From Desarmillaria ectypa (lineage: Eukaryota; Basidiomycota; Agaricomycetes; Agaricales; Physalacriaceae), in the NCBI GenBank assembly GCA_030407005.1, contig JAUDYN010000007.1, forward strand, positions 1,674,001 through 1,738,000: 64,000 nucleotides of DNA. The letters run 5' to 3'. Position numbers and translations under genes: made by a program. Positions 9,339 through 21,693 of the stretch are shown one piece after another (position 1 is the stretch's first letter; every line of letters begins with the position of its first letter). Below the pieces are notes generated by a model. The model was not told where the DNA came from. It did not search any database and saw only the letters and a list, made by a program, of their open reading frames with translations.

Positions 9339-12300
9339 TTATGCACTAGCTGGCTAGGAAGGTGATGGAATAAAGCACTAATATGCTACAGGGGACAATC
9401 TGACCGATATTTCGGAAGAGATGATATATCTGTACCGACGCGGCGCGTATATACAGCCAGAGAGAAGAAATTATGTGTACTGCGCGAGCCCAGCAGAGAG
9501 AGGAGTAGGACAACAGAGTCCAAGGTTGCCGGTCGCGTGGATTTGTACAGAAAGATAGAATTTCAGAATCACAGAAATATAGCAAACGCTCGCGCTCGCG
9601 GGGGCTTGACTTTTCCGGAACTCCCATTTTGGGATGAGGGATTACTGTCACAGATCTCGATCCTGGTGTGACGCTCTCATTAATTTTGGATTTTAAAGTC
9701 CGCGACGATATTTCTCCTTCTGGAAATTCCAGAAGCAGATCCAGATCCGTTACTGCGTTATCGTCACAGTCACATCTAGATGCTTCTATCGCGTGTTCCG
9801 ATTGGCTAGCCGAGCGGCAACTCAACCTGTGCCGAACACAGAAATCAGCTTCAACCTGACGCCTGCTGCGATTCGAATCACTACTTGATGCAGCAGCCGC
9901 CACCGTCGAGTCGCCTCTCTTCTGCCCTCTTCTGCCCTCCTTTTCCCATGGCCTTTCTTTTCCGCCCTCTTCCGCCATCTAGGAACCGCCAAGCATCTCC
10001 AGGGAAATTTTTATATATGTTTTTTTTGTTGCCGAGCAAATCGCAATGATACCATATCGGGTAGACTGCCGGGGCTATGAAACGTTTCTCGGCCTTCCAA
10101 TAACCATCAGTTCGATTTGCAGGATCTGTATCTTTTTTTTTTTTTCTCTTTTTGGTTCTTGAGAACATCGTGTCGCAGCGTGCGAAAAGTGGCGACTCGA
10201 CATTTGAGAATCCTCGCAGACGGGCCGTAGCGCAAGAAAACTGTGTGATACCGGCTATATCATGCGAATCACTCCAGCGTATGCGGCGGGCCATCATCCG
10301 AGAGGAACGTGAAATTTTTGGTTCCGCCCTTGTCCGCTGGATGATGTTTTCCAGGCCTTCGTTCTTGATCGAACGCGTCAACTGACTGACTGCTCTGATA
10401 TCCTCTCCTTCAGCTCACTCCATCCAAATACGTCCAACCCGCTGCCACCAACACTAATAATATCCAGATACCTCTGTATCTTCCTCGTAGTTCCCCTCTT
10501 CGTCTCGAACCCGACCAAAAATTGTTTTGTTTTCTCTTCATTGCTGCCCGCTTTGTTCGATGCGCACCGAAATCTGCTCCGGTCGGGTCGGATCTGAGAT
10601 CTGATGGCAGGCATGGCCCAACACAACGCTTTCATGCCTGTTTATAACAGGCTGTGTCCTGCTTGTCGCTGCTTTGATGCCTTTTTATATATCAAACCGA
10701 TTGCTCTCTTTATTATGTGCTCTTCACAGCAAAAGAACCATACCTTCTCCTAGATTTTCTTATCTCTGGCCGTTCACCTGATCTTTATTTTTTGTGATGC
10801 AACGTCAGCATTACTCTTGTAATACATAATTGCATTACAATTCATCGTTATCCTGTACAGAGGCACGAGCGTCTGCGGACCACGTCTATGGTGTGTATCC
10901 GATGACAATTCATCACCCCACTTGTCTAGGCATTTGCCGACCTCCTCAATCTGCACAAGAAACCCGGTTTAATACATTCACCAACTCGCCACCATTGATG
11001 AAGCAAATATTCCACCGGTTTGATGGTGACTGATGAGGGAAAGGATTCGCAAATGACGCAAAGATCTCTATGATTTCGCCCCTCCACGGCCCAAGGCGGA
11101 AATGGAGCATGTTTATTTACTCAGATTTACTCCTACAACATCCAAACGTAGTTCAAATACCGACAGTCCCTGTACACAATGCACAGATCTTCATCCCACA
11201 AGGAACTGAATTCAGGAGATCCCTTTTCTTGCGTGATGCACGTGAGGGGACACGAGATTTGACGTTGGCGCCTGTGAGAGGGCGAGGCTCGTCTGGAGTT
11301 GTATTCCTTTTGCCAAGTTCCATAAATCTCCAATAAGAGACGGAAAATTGGCCCGGATTTAGGGTGCGTGGCCCAAGGGGAATGGAAGTGGAAGACAAGA
11401 AGACGAAGGAGATGCACAAAACACATTATTACAAGTTGGAGTATAATTTTAAATTTTATATTTCGTCCGTTCGGCACGTATAGCACCTGTGATCATCCTA
11501 CCGACGAGCATCCTTACAACATAAAGCCATCCCGGCTTTTGTCATGGCAAAGTACGGGATGTTCCAGATAATCAACGCGTACGGTCCGAGCTCCTGGTTG
11601 GAGGCAGATGGATGGGTGTAATATGTGTACCATATCTCTGCGCCTGTTGTTCGTTGCACGCATGTTATCGTTCCTGATAAGAAGTAACTAGACCTTCGCA
11701 TCACGATCGAAGAGAAGTTAATGGAACGGAAGAGCGAGCAAGGTTCATTTGTTTAATCCTTGTGACACTGGATAGTGTTTTTATGCGGTTCTCTGACTTA
11801 AATGGAGCGGTGATAGATGAGGGGGTCCACAGCCGGCCCACAGTGAGAAGTCAAGAGCACACGGGACAAAGGGTGCTTCCAATACGGGACACATTTGACG
11901 CAGCTTTAAGCCACCAATAACACGACAGCATAGGCACGAGAACTTTTATACATACACTTTACCGGTGCTGCGGCTGTTGCTACCTTTCCACATCATCGTT
12001 TTCCCTTTCTCAACAGGCGTAAAAATCGCATATCAGAGAGATACTTGATATAAGCATCGCAGGCCCAGGTAGACCGAGCTTTTGAAGGATCCGGAAGGAG
12101 TAAAAGCATGCGCAGGAGACGCACCAGAGACGTGTGGCTTAATGTTCATGTCAGCGCCCATTCAAAGAAATCAGTTGACGACCGGGATATGATCCTAAGA
12201 GTATTTTACGGTTTCACGCAACGTCCACAGCTATCTTGCAAGGAACAGGCACAAGGTCACGAAGGGCTTGCCTTGACGTCAATATTTATTGTTGAGGTCC

Positions 12301-12860
12301 CTAATTGGAATTGAGAAATTGCAAAAAGCACTCTGCGCTGACCTTGCGAGGTACAGTACCTGAACGTCCATTAGGTGGTCTCGTTTTTACCGGATGTCAA
12401 CTTGACGCCTGCGCCAGTTATCCGTATCCCGGCCGCGGGATATCGACAGCCGATATCGAATTCAATCGACATGCGGGACCGATGGCCACCGATGACCCTG
12501 ATAACCGGGCGGCATTGCCTACGGAGCTCGAGGCACGGGCAAAGAAATACAATGTACATTCCCTAGACCTTCGTATTGCCCGCTGGAGGCACAGTGGAGC
12601 TGTGATGTTGTTAGAGCCTGTAAGGAAATCAAGTAAGGATAAATGAAGGGTCAGTAACATCTGGTAGTTCCTAGAACAGGCATCGCTGAAAATGAGGCTG
12701 AGAACGACGGTCGTGCAGCATGTAGTTGGCAACAGCTGCTTCTAGCAACAGACATCAATTGAGGGTGCATTAATGGGAACCAAATAACACCACGTGGTTC
12801 CGTGGAAGGTGAATGCCGCATTAGGACAAGAATACTCTGCTCTGCTCTGCCACTGCGCCC
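9339..12860. other. Intergenic region, probable long 5' leader/promoter of the Con7-like gene plus unassigned DNA
   Basis: The first kilobase upstream of 9338 carries T-runs (8 T near 10020, 13 T at 10133-10145), as expected of a regulatory or untranslated leader. Minus-strand open frames of 166-210 codons in it lack any domain and look like chance. From 10.4 to 12.86 kb I see only short frames. One at 12305-12646 (+) encodes DDPDNRAALPTELEARAKK, faintly like the SDPDNREQAL stretch of the RING gene downstream, which is too weak to call. Confidence 0.45.
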
Positions 12861-12920
12861 TTGGAATGCGCCTTATTGTCGACGTTTCCCAGGCGGATTT
12901 TTCACTCTATTGCCGTGGCC

Positions 12921-13988
12921 ATGACACGCTCGGACAAGAAACAGCCAGTACTGCATCGCAGGCGCTCCCTAAGGCTCAGTAATCTCGAGCACGGTGGGTA
13001 CAACTTCATTATTCTTTCACGTACCAACACTCAAGTGAGTCTAGGTATCAAGTTAACGGAACCCGTCAAATTAGTATCCTTCAAAGTGCACAGGAAGAGG
13101 CACAAAGCCCTGGGTGATGCGAGTACTACCATAGTGCCAACGTCGTCCTGTTCTCCTACCATTGCAATGCACACTCGACGTAGTACCCGAGCTACACTCT
13201 CGGACCCGGATAATCGGGAGCAGGCCCTAACGTGGCGGGAGCATGATCTGGCAATGAAATCCAAAGAACTCAAACAGCGTCTCGCTGCCTTGTCAAAGAA
13301 GGAAGAAGAAACCAGTGCTCTTTTGCAGCAAGCGAGAGAACGAGAAGCGCGGGACATCTTCCAGCAGCTCGAGGAACACTTCACTTGCTCATTGTATGTC
13401 TCTCTTTTATTCTATTTGCCTTACCTTAGGCTCACCGAGTTTCAGATGCTACGATATAATGGCATCTCCGTTCTCATTGAGCGCCGCGGGACAGTGCGGC
13501 CACACGTTCTGTGCCATGTGTATCCTCAAGTGGTCATTCTCACGTCTGCATAGACTCTGTGGCTGTTGGCATGAATCCGTCGATTGTCCCATCTGCCGGA
13601 GTTTGGCGATCATGACGCCCGAAAAGCCTCCTCGACTAGACTTCACGTTCCCTTTTGTTCCGAATAGAACTGCCTCAGCTATATGTGATTCATGGGTCGA
13701 AAAGCTAGCATACGCCCTGTCCGAGACAAAGAAGGGGAGAGGCCGCAAGAAGAACAGGGTCCGTGTTGATAACCCCTCTGATTTGCCGCACTGGAGAGAA
13801 GGTGGCGCCGCGCGGAAAGAATGGCTCAGGAAACGTAGGCATGTCAACCTGTCCATTAATATTTCGTCATTTTGTGCTTATATGCGTTTTGCAGTGAAGG
13901 GAAGGCATTGATGTCTTCCTTGTACAGCAATTGGAGCCGTTTGACACCCGAGAATTTCGCAGCCATGAAGGATGACTTGGGTGTATAG
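12921..13988 (+). CDS. Coiled-coil RING-finger protein (putative E3 ubiquitin ligase)
   Basis: The core is certain. A charged helix (about WREHDLAMKSKELKQRL, then KKEEETSALL) runs into FTCSL, and a short intron (about 13395-13446) joins it to CYDIMASPFSLSAAGQCGHT. The joined protein has a RING pattern: CSLC, CGHTFCAMC, then a Cys/His pair and CPIC. Such fungal RING proteins are usually E3 ligases; the substrate is unknown. A second intron near 13839-13894 leads to the C-terminus ending NFAAMKDDLGV and TAG at 13986-13988. That C-terminal frame needs either a GC-AG intron or a weak 44-nt GT-AG intron. The start is uncertain: the frame is open from an ATG at 12861, and ATGs at 12921 and 13167 are also in frame. 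The gene converges on ARP8. Confidence 0.68.
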
Positions 13989-14274
13989 GCTGTATGGTTT
14001 CATCGTACCCTTCTCTTCCCCTTGATCGTAAAGGTCATTCATCATTCACTCTCCTTATAGAACCCCACCCCATATACCCTCGACGTCGCATCAGTTATTT
14101 TCACATGAATCACTTATACTTATTGCATGCCACACTCATCCACTTGCAATCGCCAATTACCCTGTATTATTACCCATCTGATTTACTCATCATTGCTCCT
14201 CGCAGCTAGATTGAACGAACAAATAATGTGTCAGTAGCTACATCGAATAGTGTCCATACGATACGGAGCCCTAA

Positions 14275-16938
14275 TTACAGAAAGAAACAACGTTCTTTGA
14301 CCCCTCGCATTCCTAAGATGTCCTGTACAATAGTTAGCAAGTACCAAAAGGGAAGTCACAAAGTATTTACCCAGTCTGCAGGTGTCACCCAAAGCTCTGA
14401 AGATCCATCCATTTTGCCAAGCACAGCTGCGCCCTTCCATGCAAGCACACGAGGATCAACTTCCTTTGGAGGTGCAAGAATCTGGACCTTCTCCATATTC
14501 ACCACCAGCGGTGTTGCAATCGCCTGAAGCCTATCATTCAATCAAAAATCAGCACCAAGGGGCGATGCGCAATGGAAAGAGCCTTTTCACCTGCTTTCCA
14601 GCGCATGTGCCATACCGGGAACAAGAGCGCCCCCACCAATAACGAGAACGGCCTGAAGGTACTTTCGTATCTTATCATCTCCGCCAGACGCCCGCGCAGA
14701 ATTAAAAATGGCCACATCCAGCGGCAATTTACTTGCCTCGAAGCATACGTCAATGTCATAACCACTCGTTGGGCTTGAAGATGGGGGTATCGGCTCCGAA
14801 GCATCGGGGAGGAGTATCGGCTGCTGCTGCTGGCTTCCCGATCCTCTATTTGCGTCTTTGATGCTGTCAACATCCATAGGCGTTCCCGCTCCCGAATCTT
14901 GAGGGGCAGGAACCGACGCCACATCAATACTCTCAGACTTTGTTGCGTCTTGATGTGATGAAAGGATCTTCATCAGTCACTTTGCCTTTGTGAAGGATCA
15001 TCACTCACCTTGCGAATCGATAGGAGGAGCTCCGGATGTCGGACTTGGCAGGAGGTGTTGCGTAGAGATCATCATTGCTGATGTCTGCCAGAGGAGGTCC
15101 TTTAGTCTTAGGCATCTTGAAATGGACGGAATGGACTGACCACGTTTTCTCCTTGGATTTCGAGCACGTCTTCTGTGACGTCCGGATGGCCGTTCAATTG
15201 GAATCCTACACGTTTCCGGTCAAACTCTATGACCCGAGGTTCGAATAGACACTGGTATTAACATTACTACCAAGTGAGAAATGAAAAACAGAAAAATCAA
15301 TACCATTGGCGCGAGAATGATTTCGTCGTATGCTCGTAAGCCGTACTTTTCAGTGGGTTTCCCCGGTCTCCGAACGACAAAGTCGTAAAGATTCAGGGCG
15401 ACAACATTCTGCGGCGCAATGGTCATGCAAAAACCATATGTCATAAGGTCCTTTACATACCTCGTTTAGAGTGCACAGTCTTGCCTTGAGATCTTCCATA
15501 ATGTTCCAGTCGTATGCCCGAGAAAGGTCGATATCCCGATAGGGGAAACCAATCCTTTCCAGTAGCACATAAAGAAACTCTGTAATGTCATCACCGCCTA
15601 AATTCAGGTTCATTCTACTATCGGCAATGACTAGACCCTCGTCAACGCATGCTAACGAAGTTGATTTGGCGCCTATGTTGACGACACACGCGTTGGAGAC
15701 TCCAGCACCATACGTTGCTGCCAAAGATTCCTTCAAGGTAGTCAGCGAGGATATAGGCGTTAGAGAGGAATACGAACTTGCTGAGCACATAGTTGCTTGA
15801 ATCCCATGCTGACTAACAGCATGTTCACCCACTCGCGGACGTACGTTCGATCGTAGAAATCCGGAAGAATGAGGATAACAGAAAATATCTGTGAGGATTG
15901 CATTAGAGGGCAAAGAGGTTGTAGTAGATATCCTCACTCCATAGTCTCGAGGATTTATATTGAGTTTGTCTCTCAATGTATGGCGTATTATCGTTTCGAT
16001 GTCTCCCATAAGGACTCGAAGAGAGGAATAATCACGGGTGTTGAAATTAGGACCATATATAGGCCATTTGACCGAATACCCTGCACGTTGAGGATCTGCT
16101 ATTCGAAGGGCCTGCCACAGAATAAGAACAGGAGGAAAGAGAATCTGAAGTAGCGTACTTTCTCACCAACTAGAATATCCTCATTGCAAGATTCGTCGAA
16201 CCATTCCACCTGGAAGGGATCGTTATGTTCTGGGATGATCTCGGGCTGAAACGCGGTGTTGAAGGTGGATGCAAGATTGGCAGCATTAGGTGTGACACGC
16301 AATTTGTAGAACCTCATCCTGTCCCGAAGAGAAACAGTTATGGCAGAAAGCTTTTCTTCAAACTGTTCGCAGTTGGATCCTCAGTAATATGCATGATACA
16401 AAGCAGAGACGTACAGGGTTTTCGGATGTGCCGCCGTCTTCAGCAGCAGGGGAATTGGCTGTAATTGACGTCCCATGTCTGCCCTTTCGTGCTCTCGAAA
16501 CGCCCTCGACAAAGACTGGTGTTGGTGTCGGCGTCGTCCTGCGCGCTATGACATTTGGTACTGCGACGGGCGTGACATCTGACGCGCGCCCAACACGGAG
16601 AAAGCGGGATCCTGGATGTATGACAAGGACAGCGGTACCGCGCCTGGCATGGTGTTCAACTCTACGTGGCAGACAAGAAGGGCCTTGGCTGGTGCTCACC
16701 TGTCCCTGTTGGTGTCCTCTGACGGCGCTATGCTCTTTCGAATAGAATTTCTATACCAAACTGTCTGTGTATCCGATTTCAGGTAGGTCGTGCCCAAATG
16801 CTTTGGATTGGGTCTAAGAAACGGGCGTCAAATGCGAGCAGAAATTTTGAGCAATCGAACTGACGGTAGCGGGACGTTGAAGGAGGTATAGCGGAAGCCT
16901 GTATCGTCACGCTTTACATTTGGTATTCCTCTGGGCAT
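14275..16938 (-). CDS. ARP8: Actin-related protein 8 (INO80 chromatin-remodelling complex)
   Basis: Exons on the minus strand give MPRGIPNVKRDDTGFRYTSF, then NPKHLGTTYLKSDTQTVWYR, then ARRGTAVLVIHPGSRFLRVG and RASDVTPVAVPNVIARR, the characteristic ARP8 N-terminal actin-fold segment. They continue to CVVNIGAKSTSLACVDEG (phosphate-binding/adenosine region) and LNLGGDDITEFLYVLL. A Gln/Ser/Pro-rich insertion follows, then VLVIGGGALVPGMAHALE and KMDGSSELWVTPADW. The last exon adds DILGMRGVKERCFFL before the stop at 14275-14277. ARP8 is a nuclear subunit of INO80 that helps the remodeller engage nucleosomes. The ATG at 16938 was chosen by extending upstream through splice sites: CTACC/GTCAGT, and a GTGAGC donor at the codon that otherwise looks like the protein start (GTG at 16699). 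Several introns were placed by eye. Confidence 0.86.
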
Positions 16939-18007
16939 GTTTCTGATGAGTCCGGTTGGTAGGTGATAGAGGAAGAGAAGCACAGGAAAAAGTGAAGATC
17001 ATCGAAATGGACGCGTTCATCACTTTTTGTCCCAAAACGGGTCATGAACGCTAGTCTGAGAATCGCTGCTCACCCTACCGTCCCACGCAAGCTGACTGCT
17101 ATGATACGATGTGGGTATGGTGAAACAGAGGCTACAGAAGGTAGAATGGAAAAACACCCGCGAAAAGAAGTTGTGGTAAGGCATGGGGGTTACCATCCTT
17201 TTTTTCGCAACTTGAAGAAAAATTGTGAGCCCTGTCCTGCTACAACTTGATCGCATTCCTCTAACAAATATAAAAGACTCCTCTTTTCAATTTCCGGGAA
17301 GTAGACAGAAAAGACAGTCTCCTAAAGCTGCCCGAAATTTGATGCCATTAATGAACGGGCTCGTTATTTGTTATGAATGATACGAGTTCAACAGTTCGGC
17401 AGGCCCGTCATTCATCTGGTGAGAATTTCTTTGCATCAAAGGTATCTCTAATGTCCAGATGTGCAGTTTCTGGGATGAACTTCGGCTGACGAAAGTTCGA
17501 GTCGACGGAGTAATCACATCACAGTGCCGACGCGTCGTTGCAAGCTTTGTCCTGTACCAGAACAGCTTGTATCTGTCGCGAATTACACTGACTGGCTGAG
17601 ATTTTCCAACGCCGCACTAGACTGTGTCGTCTCTGAAAGCCTTGCTGCCTGCAATATTTCAAAGTCTCGGGCTTATATCGCAGCAAGTTTTAACCAACAC
17701 GTCCCCCTTTCCGGTACCAAGAGCGGCCGCCGTAATTATCTGGACATGACAACCGTACCTAAAACAACTCAACACTTATGCGAGAAATCTATCAGAACTT
17801 CAATTTGACGCCATGGGGCGGTTTTTACCGTATCTCTCATCAATGCGTACATGTCACTCCGAAGTCCTTCCAGGTATAAGGTACGCATACCACGACCTGT
17901 TGCCTGCTCATCGGCCACCTCTCAAGATCGAAGTCTGGGCATTCATTATCGATATAAAGCCACGAAATGTAGACACCCATACCTCATACGTTTCTTTCCG
18001 CCATTTT
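16939..18007. other. Intergenic region upstream of ARP8
   Basis: This is the upstream region of ARP8 and of the AA9 relic. The only longer open frame (17524-17808, +) shows no domain. No repeat or RNA gene was seen. Confidence 0.45.
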
Positions 18008-19524
18008 ACGATCCTGGTTTCATCTTCATTTGTTACTCTTGCCGCTACCCTCATCGCTGAGCTTTCTGCTCATGGCTACGTGCCTAGGATCGAAATTGAC
18101 CGTGAGAAAATCTCATAGTAACCGTTCTTATGACCTTGGATAACGTGGCTTCTTTTCAGAGAATTAGATTCTGGGTTGGGATGTGACATCAGGTTCATTC
18201 ACTTTTGAAGCCGCGTAACCCGTTGCTCATATTGGCCTTTTGACAGACCCATACCAATCGCCTCAAGTACGGCATTCCTTGGCATTCCATGTCGTTCGTT
18301 CTTCTAACAAATGTTAATGTTAGCCCGTGAGAGTCATTCGTCCGACGAAATCTATAAGTGCATCCTCTCTTTTTCGCCGCTGTCTTAAATTAGATCGTAA
18401 GGACTCTGGGTTTATTTCGGACGTTACTGCAACTGATATTACTTGTTCTATTGGAAACTCATATCTTCCTTCTGTGAGCGAGCCACTATCTAAACAAACA
18501 ATTTCTCACCATAAGCGATAGGAACAAATTCATTCTACAGGGCTGGTGGAGACATCGGTAGGACTTATTAACTTCGGTAGAGACACATTCTCTGAACTGA
18601 CATCTAGTCACCATGCACTGGAGTAGCTGGCCTCCTGGATATTACGATTAGCGCCTCTTCTGGCTTTGCGAGTTTATGACCAAATGAAGACCCAGGTCCT
18701 GTTATAAACTATATGGCCAAATGTCCGGAGGAAGGCTGTTCAAACTTCTTAGCAGATACGGCCGATTCAGACGCTCCTTGGTTCAAGGTCTGTTTGCATC
18801 AGTCGGTTTCACGCATTTGTTCATATGTCGTCTTTACGGAAGATTTAACAAGATGCCTTTGATGTCGCCACCTCCACTTAGGCCTCGGACATTCTGGCCA
18901 AAAACAACGCCAGCTATGACGTTACTATACCAAAGGTAAGTGTTTATTCAGCTGCGCTATTGTCAGCAAATGACCGGTTTTGTAGAACATCGCCTCTGGA
19001 TACTACGTAAGTTGGGGCATGTTACTGAGCCAATGCTCAGATGCTCATTTTTATAACGGCAGCTCCCTCGACATGAAAACCTTGCGTTGCATGGTGCGTC
19101 ATCAGAGGGTGGTGCGCAGTTCTATCCAGGTTGGTCGTCATTCAAACTGGTCGTCATTGAAAATCATCTGACTACATACGGTCTAGTCTGCGTGCAGCTT
19201 GAAGGTAATTGAGTAAACCTTTCTTGTCAAAAACTTTAATCTAACCGACAATACAAAAGTGACTGGCGGAGGAGACATGGAGCCTTCGGGTTTATCCTTC
19301 CCGGATGCCTATAATGTGGGCTTTTGATATCCGCTACCCGAGCCGCAGTCTACTCATTCGGGGATCTAGTCTACAGACGCGGGCATCTTGTTCAACGTCT
19401 ACCTTGGCGACGAAAGTAGTGCGGTAAGGGGGAACATTGCCCATCTATTATGTTCTGATTGATGTACTTGCTCTAGGCCTACGTTCCTCCGGGTGGGGAT
19501 GTTTACCCTGGTCTTAACGATTGA
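18008..19524 (+). pseudogene. AA9 (GH61-type) lytic polysaccharide monooxygenase pseudogene
   Basis: Scattered exons give the AA9 order. There is a signal-like stretch (SSFVTLAATLIAELSA) followed by HGYVPRIEID, where His would be the mature N-terminal copper ligand. Next come TDPYQSPQVRHS, ISDVTATDITCSIGN, HWSSWPPGYY, VINYMAKCPEEGCSNFLAD, ASDILAKNNASYDVTIPK, NIASGYY and LPRHENLALH. GASSEGGAQFYP carries the second-sphere Gln and Tyr, and VTGGGDMEPSGLSFPDAY and STDAGILFNVYLGDESSA close the fold. AA9 enzymes cleave cellulose oxidatively with copper. Here the expected start is ACG (18008-18010). The exon before ASDILA has two in-frame stops, TAA (18846-18848) and TAG (18879-18881), and the GWDV exon also has a stop. 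The frame ends with TGA at 19522-19524. I conclude it is inactive, unless exon choices differ from mine. Confidence 0.75.
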
Positions 19525-21693
19525 AAGATGCAGATGTACTTGGATAGGCCCGGTCAAGTCCTTCGCGGTTAGAACTGTTCTCATATCGCTCCAAGATCGC
19601 TGATCGATCTCAGCAACGGCAATTCGACGCGTCACAGCCCACGACGGACGCTCAGAATACCTAGTCCTTTCCTAGTGCCCTCGTTCACGATTCTTCTTGT
19701 GGTTCTCTGTAGCCAATGATTCCATCACTCTTAATAAATATTTATCAGATGCCAGAGAATGGATGTACAGAATGATCACAATATGGATAACCATTGATCC
19801 AAACTCCACACAAGTAGCACTTCAGGACCTGGAACCAGGGCGGGAAAAAACGTAGCAATCTTGCTTCCATATTCATGGCGTAATTTTGTACGATGTTCGC
19901 ACCAGGGCTCTGTGCGAGAAACTTCGGACTTAGTGATTCTACCGACTCCTACGTACTCCTTTGTCAATCCCAGGTTGTATTATCCCGTTACGTAGGAGGA
20001 ATCGCTTGAAAGCTATATTCGTGGCGGCCCGGTTTGCAGCGTAATTGCGGTAAGGGTCCCACTTATGAATAACATTGAGGCAGTACTGAGGCTCGGTTAC
20101 AAAAATAAGCAATAACCCGCAATATTTCAAAGGGGAATAGAGAAAATGGGGTAGCAGATATGGTTCGGTACCGAGTCCCACAAGGCGGCGCATCATCGTT
20201 TGATCATTGTTCAGACGCCGCGGTGACACTTTTTTGCCTGCTAGTGTACTTGGACAATTTCATCAGTGCTCACTGAACAGACTCGTGTATTCAATGAACT
20301 ATGATCGTGCCATGAACATCTTATCAGAACTGAAACGAGTGCGGTTCTAGTGTCAGTGCGCTTAGCACTAGTGGAAACGCGCTGGTCATTTCATGACGTT
20401 GCCAGGGATTTACCCTTCCAGGAAGATCGAAGTAAAATTCCGGCTCAAAGATTTAGCGTTTATTGAATAGAATCTAGAGTTGGTCTCCGTGAGCTCTAAT
20501 CTGCTCTAATTCGGAAGGAAGATGTGTAGGAAATCTCAAGACGGTTTAGAACTTATTCGTGACACAATGCTTGCGTCCTGCAACCAGGACAACAGCTCAC
20601 CTGCGCAATTCATAACTGATTGTTATCTGTTCAGCCATACATGAGCAGGAATTTGTGTCCATTCTTTGTGTTGTGTGCCGTACTCAGGCTGCCCGGAATC
20701 CAAGATATCATATCAAATTTCCCACTGGTGCCTATTGGTATCACGGACGAACCCAGTTCAAAGGCCCGAAATTCCGACTCCGAGTCTTAAGAGGAGATAG
20801 CAATGATACGAACTTTCGAAGTTCAAGAAGTTCGACCTGCCAGATTGCCGAACACGCTCTGCAAACACGCCTTTCCAGCCCTGTTCAGGGTGGACTGCAA
20901 TGAGTTCGGACCGCGTTACGCATCGTCCCGTTGTGATTATATGACAAGGTGGACCCTGAGCAGAAAGTGCGTCCGGGGGGATGCCGATCTAGATTCATAC
21001 GCGCAGGCTACCTGGCAGTTTCTGACTCTCAATAGCAATGAAGGTACAACTTCAAGCTATCATTTCTATTATCAAGACGACTGCCGCCTTCTCCTTTGGA
21101 GGCAAAACGTGATTTTCAGAAGAGATTTGGAAACCAGCACAGTCCAGACAGTCCAGTCCGAGTCGGAATAGCCCTTCACACCGGGTGATCTGGACCACCC
21201 TGATTTCAAGTCCGTGGCTCCGTGGCTACATTATACAGAGCTCAGAGTTTTTGGGACGTCAATCACGGAATGGTAGGTGGTGGTGTCACGAAACCCTGCA
21301 GCATGATTTTGTGTGGCCTGTCATCGAATATATTAAACCCCCTTCAAGGTCTGATTCGATGTTGAGTTCACCATCCCTTCATGAACAATGCCTCGTTAGG
21401 AATGAAATACTGTATTCTGCCTCCTACGGTGACCAGTTTGACGTGATCTCAACTATTTATTAACCCCTCCAACCCAGCTCGTCTGCCGATGCCCGTCAAT
21501 CGTTACGAATTCCTAGCGAGATCCTTCTCAGGTCGAACAGCTCGACAGGTAGAACTTGTAGTGCAAAGATATACAAATTGTTGCAGAGAAAATTCTGAAG
21601 GCTACAGAGTACATTATGCGACAGATGATAAGTTACGAGGTAATTAGGATATATGGCTGTAGATGACAGATGCCCGCTGAAATAGTACCGATG
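19525..21693. other. Region without a recognised gene; possible degraded coding stretch at 20640-21275
   Basis: From 20640 to 21175 the plus strand has one frame that is nearly open, broken by a TAA at 20788-20790. It starts MSRNLCPFFVLCAVLRL and contains FGPRYASSRCDYMTRWTLSR. A short piece downstream, DLDHPDFKSVAPWLHYTELR, is in the same frame after a TAG. It looks like a decayed gene, but I do not recognise the family. The segment 21500-21693 is probably the 3' untranslated region of TOR. Nothing else was seen. Confidence 0.35.

Noticed and set aside
9346..10381. Two overlapping minus-strand open frames of 210 and 166 codons upstream of the Con7-like gene
   Set aside because: No domain, biased low-complexity composition, overlap in different frames and T/A-runs. 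They fit a leader or promoter better than genes.
12305..12646. Possible 113-codon gene with a DPDNR stretch resembling the RING gene
   Set aside because: Similarity is limited to a few residues, with no splice partner and no domain.
16698..16699. GTG at 16699 as the ARP8 start
   Set aside because: It is a splice donor (CAG/GTGAGC). Removing that intron joins upstream exons that carry conserved ARP8 sequence beginning at the ATG at 16938.
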